Source: Pseudonocardia sediminis
Lineage (GTDB): Bacteria; Actinomycetota; Actinomycetes; Mycobacteriales; Pseudonocardiaceae
Direction: 5' to 3'
Assembly: GCF_004217185.1 (NCBI RefSeq)
Contig: NZ_SHKL01000001.1
Span: 681,001 to 745,000 of the forward strand
Length of the DNA stretch: 64,000 nt
Below are positions 1 to 6,869 of this stretch, piece by piece (positions within the stretch are counted from its first letter, which is position 1; each line of letters begins with the position of its first letter). The notes beneath the pieces are model-generated. The model had not been told where the DNA came from and did no database searches. It saw only the letters and a program-made list of their open reading frames with translations. The translations under genes were made by a program, and so were the position numbers.

Positions 1-1
1 G

Positions 2-742
2 CTGCTGGCCTGGGCCGTGGCCGGCGGGTACGGCTACCCGGCGCTGCTGCCCGAGCCCTCCGCGCGCGGTGCCCGGTTGCTCGCCACCCCCGCCGTCGTC
101 GAGGCGGCGGTGACGTCAATGCTGGTCGGGATCGTGGTCGCGGTGCTCGCCACCGCAGCCGGAACGGCGGCCGGGCGCGCGCTGGGTGGGCACCGGTTCC
201 GCGGCCGAGGGATCGTGGCGGCGGTGCTCGTGGCGCCGGTCGTGGTGCCCGCGCTGGCCACCACGCTGGGCATCCAGGTGTTCTTCGTCCGCTACGGGCT
301 CGCCGACACCGTCGCAGGGGTGGTGCTGGTGCAGCTGGTCCCGGCCGTGCCCTACGCGAGCCTGGTGATGGCGGCGGCGTTCGCCCGGCTCGACCCCGAC
401 GCCGAGGACCAGGCCCGGATGCTCGGCGCCGGGCCGTGGCAGCGCACCCGGCACGTCGTGGCGCCGGCGGTGGCACCCGCGGCCGCCGTCGCGGCCCTGT
501 TCACGTTCCTGATCTCCTGGAGCGAGTACATCCTCACGCTGCTGATCGGCGGCGGAACCGTGCGCACGCTGCCGCTGGTGCTGTTCGCGGCGATCGGATC
601 GGGCGACCTCCCGGCCGCGGCCGCGCTGTCGCTGGCGCTGGCACTGCCGCCGTTGCTCCTGGTCGGGTTCACCGCCCGCCGTCTCGCCGGGGCCGGCCCG
701 ATATCCCGGGACCTGGGCCCGGCCGCCATGGTGCGGCCGTGA
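2..742 (+). CDS. ABC importer permease, 5'-truncated by window edge
   Basis: The frame is open from base 2, so the start lies outside the window; 246 residues remain. It is an inner-membrane permease subunit of a binding-protein-dependent importer. Several hydrophobic segments are visible, and the cytoplasmic EAA loop that docks on the ATPase is clear (EDQARMLGAGPWQRTRHV, about nt 409-462). The last membrane segments precede a short basic tail. It overlaps the ATPase gene by 4 bp (GTGA), so the two are translationally coupled. Permeases of this shape serve spermidine/putrescine, iron(III) or thiamine importers; the substrate cannot be read from the sequence, and the binding protein is presumably encoded upstream. 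Confidence 0.85.
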   Translation: MLAWAVAGGYGYPALLPEPSARGARLLATPAVVEAAVTSMLVGIVVAVLATAAGTAAGRALGGHRFRGRGIVAAVLVAPVVVPALATTLGIQVFFVRYGLADTVAGVVLVQLVPAVPYASLVMAAAFARLDPDAEDQARMLGAGPWQRTRHVVAPAVAPAAAVAALFTFLISWSEYILTLLIGGGTVRTLPLVLFAAIGSGDLPAAAALSLALALPPLLLVGFTARRLAGAGPISRDLGPAAMVRP

Positions 743-1875
743 GCGCGCCCGCGCTGGAGCTGCGCGCGCTGCGTGCCGGGTACGGCCGCGACGCCCCTGT
801 GCTCGACGACGTCGACCTCACCGTGCCCGCCGGATCACTGACCGCCCTGCTCGGGCCGTCGGGCTGCGGCAAGTCGACCCTGCTCCGGGTGGTCGCCGGG
901 CTGCTCGCGCCGGACGCCGGGGACGTCACGGTCGGCGGCGCGTCGGTGCTGGGCGTCCCGGCCGAGCGACGACCGGTCGGGCTGGTCTTCCAGAAGGCGT
1001 TGCTGTTCGGGCATCTGTCGGTCGGTGACAACGTCGGTTTCGGGCTGCGCATGCGCGGCGTCGCCGCGCGGGACCGGCGGCACCGGGTCCGGGAGGCCCT
1101 CGACCTGGTCGGGCTGCCCGACCTGGCCGCCCGCCGCCCCGGCGAGCTCTCCGGTGGCCAGGAACAGCGGGTCGCCCTGGCCAGGGCGCTGGTGCTGGAC
1201 CCGCAGGTGCTGCTGCTCGACGAGCCGTTCTCCCAGCTCGACGCGGACCTGCGGGTCCGGATGCGCGAGCTGGTGGCGCGGGTGCAGCGCGAGCTCGCGA
1301 TGACCACCGTGTTCGTCACCCACGACCAGCAGGAGGCGGTCGACCTCGCCGACTCGATCGCGCTGCTGCTCGACGGCCGGCTGCAGGCGCACGCCGACCC
1401 GGCCGCGTTCTACACCCGGCCGCCGTCCCTGGCCGCCGCCCGGTTCTTCGGTGTCACCAACGAGATCCCCGGCACCTTCGACGACGGCGTGTTCCGCTGC
1501 GCACTCGGATCGCTGCGGGTGGCCGCGGGGGCCTCGCCAGGTCCCGGGGTCCTGGTCGTGCGGCCCGAGTCGTTGCGGCTGGTGTCCGGCGACGCGCGGC
1601 CGGACGGGCCGGGATCTCCCGGGTCCGGCCCGTCCGCGAACCTCGTCGCCGGCTCGGTCGTCGAGACCCGGTTCCGTGGCACCCACCGGACCGTCGTCGT
1701 GCGTCTGCCCCACAGGGTCGCGCTGACCGTGACGCTGCCGCCGGACCACCCGGCCGGCCCGGGCGACACCGTCACCGTGCACCTGCCGCCCGACGCCTGC
1801 ACGGTCCTGCCCGCCGAGCACGACGGCCCGCCGGCGACCCTCGACCCCGACGAGAGCGAGCACATCCGTGCGTGA
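739..1875 (+). CDS. ABC importer ATP-binding subunit (PotA/FbpC-like)
   Basis: The 378-residue ATPase energises the importer whose permease is encoded just upstream. Walker A (GPSGCGKST, about residues 39-47), the signature LSGGQEQR, Walker B LLLDEP and the switch His in VTHDQQEA are all present. After residue about 235 there is a TOBE-like C-terminal regulatory domain. GTG at 739 is chosen because it gives the usual N-terminus and a 4-bp overlap with the permease stop. The longer open frame upstream only shadows the permease. The domain order fits the spermidine/putrescine, Fe(III) or thiamine importer class, but the substrate is unknown. Confidence 0.9.
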   Translation: MSAPALELRALRAGYGRDAPVLDDVDLTVPAGSLTALLGPSGCGKSTLLRVVAGLLAPDAGDVTVGGASVLGVPAERRPVGLVFQKALLFGHLSVGDNVGFGLRMRGVAARDRRHRVREALDLVGLPDLAARRPGELSGGQEQRVALARALVLDPQVLLLDEPFSQLDADLRVRMRELVARVQRELAMTTVFVTHDQQEAVDLADSIALLLDGRLQAHADPAAFYTRPPSLAAARFFGVTNEIPGTFDDGVFRCALGSLRVAAGASPGPGVLVVRPESLRLVSGDARPDGPGSPGSGPSANLVAGSVVETRFRGTHRTVVVRLPHRVALTVTLPPDHPAGPGDTVTVHLPPDACTVLPAEHDGPPATLDPDESEHIRA

Positions 1876-2407
1876 GACCGCCACCGACCTGAGTACAACC
1901 GGGATCCGGCTGCCCGACGCCGTCACCGGCGCGGTCGTCGACCTCGGCGACCGTCGCGGTGTCGAGGTGCTGACACTGATCAGGCACCGCTTCTGACTGC
2001 CGTGCCAGGAGCACCTGGTCCAGGTGCAGGAACGGCTCGACGGCACCGGGATCGGCATGGTCACCGTCGGGTTCAGCCCGCCCGAGGCCCTCGCCGCTCT
2101 GGCCGGGCATCTCGGCCTGCGCGGGCCGGTGCTCTCCGACGAGCACCGCGACGTCTACCGGCTGCTCGGCTTCCGGCGGGCTCCGATCCTGGCGGTGTAC
2201 TCACCCGGGACGCTGCTCTACTACGCACGACGGCGGTTGCGTGGACATCCGCTCCCGCGCCCGGTCGAGGACACCCGTCAGATGGGCGGCGACGCCGTCA
2301 CCCGTGACGCGACGATCGTCCGCCGGTTCGCTCCGTCGTCGCCGGACGACCGTGTGACGCCGGCGCGTCTGGTCGACGCGGCCCTGCGGGTCCGGGGACG
2401 GTTCTGA
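1868..2407 (+). CDS. peroxiredoxin-like (AhpC/TSA_2) protein, likely selenoprotein with TGA-Sec
   Basis: Reading from GTG 1868, the frame meets TGA at 1994-1996 (codon 43) and then continues open to 2407, giving 179 residues if TGA is decoded as selenocysteine. The context is LIRHRF-U-LPCQEHL, so the TGA replaces the first Cys of the redox CxxC motif seen in thioredoxin-fold PRXL2/AhpC-TSA_2 proteins. Downstream family features remain intact (YRLLGFRRAP; the GGDAVTRD block; a late DxR). A perfect 7-bp hairpin with a G-first loop begins 14 nt after the TGA. The gene overlaps the ATPase end by 8 bp, so it is probably in the same operon. The alternative is a nonsense mutation (TGC to TGA) with reinitiation further downstream. 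Confidence is high for the gene and moderate for Sec insertion. Confidence 0.75.
1994..2027 (+). promoter_or_regulatory. candidate bacterial SECIS element
   Basis: Immediately 3' of the in-frame TGA (1994-1996) lies a perfect stem GCACCTG (2011-2017) / CAGGTGC (2021-2027) with loop GTC (2018-2020). The apical loop starts 21 nt after the TGA, and its first base is G. Bacterial SECIS elements are hairpins inside the coding sequence just after UGA, with a guanine at the top of the loop bound by SelB, at about this distance. The match in position, loop base and reading frame is why the TGA is read as selenocysteine. Confidence 0.65.
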
Positions 2408-2472
2408 GGACTACTACGCCCGTCCGCGGCACCGCGTCGTCGACGCCGTGGACAACGTTTCCGCTGGTCAGA

Positions 2473-2520
2473 TGGTGGTGCCCCCGGCAGGATTCGAACC
2501 TGCGGCACCCGCTTTAGGAG
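2473..2520. repeat. island attachment repeat, left copy (tRNA-Arg 3' fragment)
   Basis: These 48 bp are identical to 14999-15046. With one mismatch (A2472 versus G14998) the match extends to 65 bp (2456-2520 versus 14982-15046). The repeat contains the 3' half of tRNA-Arg(CCU) in minus orientation, from the encoded CCA through the T-arm to the anticodon loop, and ends two bases 5' of the anticodon on the tRNA strand. The 5' half of a tRNA is missing here. This is the classic att core left by a tyrosine recombinase at a tRNA gene; the intact tRNA lies at the other end, next to the integrase. Confidence 0.93.
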
Positions 2521-2917
2521 GCCGGAAGACCGGTTCATCCGCGGTGTGCCACACGGGGCTCCGTGGTCCTCTGGTTCGCTGAGCGGGTCTCTGTCGCGCC
2601 GTCGAGACCCGTGGTTCGTCCCACGACGCGTTCCACGGCGGAGCCGACGCGCTGTGGCTAGACAGTGCATTCCTTGATCAAGGCAGCGCCTCCGGCGCCG
2701 TGCGGCGCTGTCCGCAATGCAGCCGCAAGCGCTGCGTGAGGCGTGCGTCCTGCGGCTGCTCCTCGCGCGGCGCACGGCTGCCCCTGGTGCCGCCCAGTAC
2801 GGCAGCCGTTCGCTCTACTCACTGGGCGCGCTCGTGACGCAGGCAGGCCCTGATCGTCGAAGATTGTCGGACCCAGCGGCTACGGTCCCGGCAACACCGA
2901 CTTGGCGAGGGGTTTGC
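2521..2917. other. 397-bp stretch without a convincing gene; upstream region of the Pycsar operon
   Basis: Open frames here are shadows running through the tRNA fragment or extend the cyclase frame upstream without a ribosome site. The only structure seen is a perfect 9-bp inverted repeat, GCAGCCGCA (2719-2727) / TGCGGCTGC (2751-2759), inside a GC-rich patch. No clear sigma-A promoter could be placed. The segment must hold the promoter of the cyclase operon. Confidence 0.5.
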
Positions 2918-3619
2918 ATGGGGCTCAAGGAAGACATCACCAATGGCATCAACGACGTGTTGTCTGCTGAGTGGAACACACAGAACGCCACTGTTGTTCC
3001 CAAGACGGAGGACGTGACTCTAACAAACGGGGCGAAGTTGCTTGACGCAACCTACCTCTATGCTGACATGGCTGACTCTACTGGTCTGGCACAGGGCTAC
3101 AAGAACTGGGCAGTCGCCAAAGTGATGCGAACGTACCTCAATGCAGCTACTCGCATCCTGAAGGCAGAAGATGGCCATATCCGCTCGTTCGACGGCGACC
3201 GAGTTATGGCGATCTTCATCGGAGACGCAAAGAATTCGAGTGCGGCGGCCGCCGGACTCAAACTGAACTGGGTGCTTGATGAAGTGATCAATCCTGCCCT
3301 AAAGGCAAAGTGGACCGACTTCAACTGGGTGATGACTCACGGCGTTGGAATCGACAGTGGTGAGGCCATGATCGTGCGTGGGGGCGTGCGCGGGAATAAC
3401 GATCTCGTATCCATTGGGCGAGCGCCCAACATTGCTGCCAAGCTCAGCGAGGTCCGAGGCGGCAAGCGAATGAATATTACGTCCACGGTCTACAACAACT
3501 TGAACAAGGGCGCCAAGATCAGCACTAACGGCGAGAATATGTGGACCAGTATGGGGACGACCACCTATGGGTCTAATCAGGTGACGTACTACGGATCTAG
3601 CTGGCGGCGGCCATTGTGA
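2918..3619 (+). CDS. class III nucleotidyl cyclase, Pycsar-type PycC
   Basis: This is a 233-residue soluble, single-domain cyclase. ATG 2918 follows a GCGAGGGG ribosome site; the frame upstream has no such signal. Class III hallmarks are in order: the first metal Asp in LYADMADSTGLA (D50), the second in SFDGDRVMAIF (D94), the GVGIDSGEA turn (about 142-150), and the transition-state Asn in SIGRAPNIAAKL (N171), where Lys replaces the usual Arg of cAMP cyclases at 175. Stand-alone cyclases of this size paired with a DUF5706-like membrane protein are PycC enzymes, which make cCMP or cUMP on phage infection. It overlaps the effector gene by 4 bp. Base specificity cannot be read here. The gene is markedly less GC-rich than the chromosome. 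Confidence 0.85.
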   Translation: MGLKEDITNGINDVLSAEWNTQNATVVPKTEDVTLTNGAKLLDATYLYADMADSTGLAQGYKNWAVAKVMRTYLNAATRILKAEDGHIRSFDGDRVMAIFIGDAKNSSAAAAGLKLNWVLDEVINPALKAKWTDFNWVMTHGVGIDSGEAMIVRGGVRGNNDLVSIGRAPNIAAKLSEVRGGKRMNITSTVYNNLNKGAKISTNGENMWTSMGTTTYGSNQVTYYGSSWRRPL

Positions 3620-4110
3620 ATCCCGACTCTCAGGAGACCGCCTGGCGTATCCATACATCCATCGTTGACTGGACAGGCAAGGTTGACGCAAAGTCCTCTT
3701 TTGCGCTCGCAGTCGAATCGGCGGCACTTGCGGGCAGTATTACGCTTACCGGCGCTGGGCGAAGGCTGAACATGTTGACCGGTTGGGAACTAGGACTATT
3801 CTGGGTGGGTACGGCCCTCTTGCTCACTGCCGTGCTTTTTGTCATAACCGTGGTTGCGCCGCGGCTTCGGTCGACCAAAGTCGCTAGCGAATGGGAACGC
3901 AACTACATCTACTTTGGTCACCTTATGCACTGGGACCCCAAAGATCTTCAAAAAGTTCTGGTGGAAGAAGATCCTGTACCGGTAGTGACGCGAAATATTG
4001 TGGTGATGAGCAAGATTGCTTGGCAGAAACACCGTAGGCTTCAAATCTCTATGTGGCTCGCAACCTTCGGAACAGCTCTGGTGGGTCTTGCCGCCGTGAT
4101 GAACAGTTGA
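3616..4110 (+). CDS. Pycsar membrane effector PycTM (DUF5706-like)
   Basis: The 164-residue protein starts at GTG 3616, overlapping the cyclase stop (GTGA), so the two are coupled. Hydrophobic segments lie near residues 28-45, 58-82 and 143-162. Between them is a cytoplasmic stretch with the family-like YIYFGHLMHW block (98-107) and a basic KHRRLQ just before the last segment. This layout matches Pycsar effector transmembrane proteins, which on binding cyclic pyrimidine mononucleotide are thought to disrupt the inner membrane and abort infection. No TIR or nuclease domain is present. The assignment rests on pairing with the cyclase, size and membrane layout. Confidence 0.8.
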   Translation: MNPDSQETAWRIHTSIVDWTGKVDAKSSFALAVESAALAGSITLTGAGRRLNMLTGWELGLFWVGTALLLTAVLFVITVVAPRLRSTKVASEWERNYIYFGHLMHWDPKDLQKVLVEEDPVPVVTRNIVVMSKIAWQKHRRLQISMWLATFGTALVGLAAVMNS

Positions 4111-4213
4111 CCGCAGCCGGTCAACGGCATGCTCTCGCCGGGCGGCTGGTCTCCGGGAATGGGGGGAGTGGGTGCGGATCCCGACGACCTCCCTGAGGGC
4201 TACCACACGACGG

Positions 4214-4269
4214 CCCGGGCGCAGGCATGGCAAGCTGGACTGCGGTTGGCATGGTCGGCTGCGCCCGGG
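4214..4269. terminator. inverted repeat between convergent Pycsar and restriction operons
   Basis: A perfect 11-bp inverted repeat, CCCGGGCGCAG (4214-4224) / CTGCGCCCGGG (4259-4269), sits in the 236-bp gap where the + strand Pycsar operon and the - strand res gene converge. A bidirectional terminator is the natural reading, although the loop is long (34 nt) and there is no T-tract. No gene in this gap is convincing. Confidence 0.4.
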
Positions 4270-4346
4270 ACGCCGCGCGGGGGCTGCGCCAGGTCGACGA
4301 GATGCCGCACAGACCCGGGGTGTGGGCACGGCGGCCCCATAATGCA

Positions 4347-6869
4347 CTAACGTGTGCCAAACGCCTTCATCTGTTCCCAGTCGAGACCGGCATCATTGAC
4401 GTCGTCTTCGGTCAGCAGAATATAGTGCCATTTGCCGTCAACCTTACCGCTGTTGTTCACAGTATTGGCCCACGTCTTGGCTGCCCTCGCCTTAGCTCGG
4501 ACGTCGGTAGCTTGGGCTTCTTTATTCATTTTTGTCTCAATGAGCCAGGAGCTGCGTTCCCCATCGATCTCTTCGACGGCGACGAGATCTGGATTGTATT
4601 CGCGACCTTCCTGAGTCCATGTAATAGGCAGGTCGTTGATGTGAAGGCGCGCCCACACTACGACATTTGGCGCCTCATCGAGTGCCTGTGCAGCCTTGTA
4701 TTCTGGCGAGGTGTCAAACCATGCGTACTCGTAGAGACACTTCTTCCAGCCGTCGAACGCAATCGACTTTGAGTGCGGTTCGGAATGACCGGCCAAATGC
4801 TCCTTCGTGGTCACGCGCTCTTTACTAAGCGGCTGAAACCGCACCTCGTCGGAGAATACGACATCTTGGCTAGCGACCGCCTTTAGCTGGTCGGTCACCA
4901 GGCTGGCAAGCCTACGAGCCGCCCTCTCGCCGAAAGCTGACAAGTGCTTATGCGCGTCGGGGCCCATACCTTCAACCACCAGGTCCGCGAGACGCTGTGC
5001 TACCCGCGTCTCTCCGATCTCGGGCCGGACGCTGGGTACGCGCATGATCGCCTTCAGGAGGCCCTGGCGCGACGCATCTAGAGGGATATCGAGGGATAAA
5101 GCCTCGACGTTCGCTTCGGCTTGGACGCCGCGTATACGGCCGCGCTCATCGGGCTTCAACAATGTCCGGCGCAATTCGTTGTCCGCTTCTGTCGCGAGGG
5201 CCCTGCCGAGAGCGGTGAATGGAGCGTCGTCGTGCACTTGGTTGAGCGACACTATGGCCTTGGAGGCGACCTTTTCTGTGTACGGAATCGCAATGTCGAC
5301 GCGGCCTAAGATCGGGTAGTGTTTCTTCGGCTTAGACTCGGTCTCGTCGGCGGCGTCCTTAGCCTTCCCAAGTAAGTCTTCGATATCAACGATTCCACCT
5401 GCGGTAGGGGGGTCGGTGTGGCCGACACCGTTATCAGCCGGCCCCGGCTGAGGTGTTGCACCGGAGGTCTCGTCGGATGTCGGCCGGTCGGGCGCGCCGC
5501 CTGCGGGGATGACCTCGCCACCCCCATCGATAATCTTCTTGCGGGCGACGAGGTTGCCCTCAGCAGTGCGGCGGATTTCGGCGAGAACCACATGGTCGAT
5601 AAACTTTTCATTGAGCGCCTGCCGCTTGGCGAGTAACGCCTCGTAGCGCTCATGCGCAAGTACCTCAACAGTGTCGAGCATCTCAACACCCGTATACTCG
5701 CCGAACGGCAGTCGCATGCCCCGTCCCAGGGTCTGCTCAGTCAGCACGGAGGAGGCGCTCGCTCGCATGGACGCGATAACGTAGACGTTCTTGACGTCCC
5801 ACCCCTCTTTTAACATGCCGACGCTGATGATAATGCGAACGGGGGACTGCGGATCCTCGACGTCCTCTAGTGCGGTCAGAGCGGCTTCCTTGTCATTGCC
5901 TTTCAAGTTGGAGTGCACAAGAAGCGTGCGACCGATCCAAGCTCCGTTGTCGAACGACTCGCTGTCCAGCAGCTTCTGGAAGCGGTCGGCTTCGGCTGTG
6001 TCTTGAGCGATGACTAGCATGACCGGGTTGATACGGGGGATGCCTTCTTCGTCGCACCGTGCGTGCGCCAGCCGCTGTTTGTATCTGAGCAGCGTGACCC
6101 CGTCGAGGAGCTTGGTGGTGTCGTCGTTTCGGTCATCCTTGCGTGCGACAAGAACTGGCGTTTTGACGAGCTCGTCCTTGATGGCACGAGCGAGCGGGTA
6201 CCGATATACGACTAGGTCATCATCTTTCAGGGCAGGTGTGGCTGTGAGCCCAACGACGAGTTCAGGGAGCAAGTCGCTAATCGTCTTGGAGAATGCAGGA
6301 CCGCGGTAGCAGTGGTGCTCGTCGGCGAGGATCACCAGGTCATCGAGGCCGCCAAGCCAATCGAAAAGAGAACCGCCGAGCCACTCCTGGTACTCGTGCG
6401 TGGCACGTCCTTCGCCCGTCTTCGTGGTCAAGGCCTGCACTGTGAATACGAACAGCTTCGTCCTACCGTTGTCCTCCATGACCTTGCGCGTGGCAGGGCT
6501 TCTAAAATTATCGGCCGTGATGACGAACGGCTCGGAACTCATCGCCTCAGTAAGAGACTTTCTGTGGCCCCGGCTGAAGTTCTTGATGCTCTTGTCGCGA
6601 ATTGTACGGCCCGGCGCAAGGAGCAGAAAATTGCGAGCGGGTGTCTCCAGACCTGCGAAGTAGTCGATAATCCCTGCCATGACGTAGGTCTTGCCGACTC
6701 CCGTGGCCGAATCAACGATGCACTCGAACGGCGCGGCTTTCTTGTCGACATCGAAATGCATCGAAGTCATCGTTGCAACGCTTTCGATAGCTTGAGCGTT
6801 CGGCACCCGCAGCTCGAGACTATGCCCGATCTCGGAGAGCAGCTCTTCGTTGATTTGAACGTCGCTCAT
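4347..6869 (-). CDS. type III restriction enzyme Res subunit (SF2 helicase-nuclease)
   Basis: The 840-residue protein is the ATP-dependent translocase/endonuclease partner of the methyltransferase encoded just upstream. Visible motifs are Walker A ATGVGKT (about 55-61), motif II ADEHH (182-186, a DEHH variant of DEAH), motif III GLTATPA (207-213), the later helicase motif TLGRGMRLP, and a C-terminal PD-(D/E)xK nuclease core with NPD near 759-761 and ETK near 778-780. The ATG overlaps the methyltransferase stop by 4 bp. Cleavage needs both subunits and two inversely oriented sites in known type III systems. All catalytic motifs are intact, so it is probably functional. Confidence 0.9.
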   Translation of the reverse strand: MSDVQINEELLSEIGHSLELRVPNAQAIESVATMTSMHFDVDKKAAPFECIVDSATGVGKTYVMAGIIDYFAGLETPARNFLLLAPGRTIRDKSIKNFSRGHRKSLTEAMSSEPFVITADNFRSPATRKVMEDNGRTKLFVFTVQALTTKTGEGRATHEYQEWLGGSLFDWLGGLDDLVILADEHHCYRGPAFSKTISDLLPELVVGLTATPALKDDDLVVYRYPLARAIKDELVKTPVLVARKDDRNDDTTKLLDGVTLLRYKQRLAHARCDEEGIPRINPVMLVIAQDTAEADRFQKLLDSESFDNGAWIGRTLLVHSNLKGNDKEAALTALEDVEDPQSPVRIIISVGMLKEGWDVKNVYVIASMRASASSVLTEQTLGRGMRLPFGEYTGVEMLDTVEVLAHERYEALLAKRQALNEKFIDHVVLAEIRRTAEGNLVARKKIIDGGGEVIPAGGAPDRPTSDETSGATPQPGPADNGVGHTDPPTAGGIVDIEDLLGKAKDAADETESKPKKHYPILGRVDIAIPYTEKVASKAIVSLNQVHDDAPFTALGRALATEADNELRRTLLKPDERGRIRGVQAEANVEALSLDIPLDASRQGLLKAIMRVPSVRPEIGETRVAQRLADLVVEGMGPDAHKHLSAFGERAARRLASLVTDQLKAVASQDVVFSDEVRFQPLSKERVTTKEHLAGHSEPHSKSIAFDGWKKCLYEYAWFDTSPEYKAAQALDEAPNVVVWARLHINDLPITWTQEGREYNPDLVAVEEIDGERSSWLIETKMNKEAQATDVRAKARAAKTWANTVNNSGKVDGKWHYILLTEDDVNDAGLDWEQMKAFGTR

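Noticed and set aside
2278..2775. 165-aa minus-strand open frame across the left att repeat
   Set aside because: It translates the tRNA 3' fragment (the familiar VPQVRILPGAP artefact) and has Arg-rich random composition.
4121..4360. Small open frames on both strands between the Pycsar and res genes
   Set aside because: No ribosome site, low-complexity composition, and overlap with the inverted repeat.
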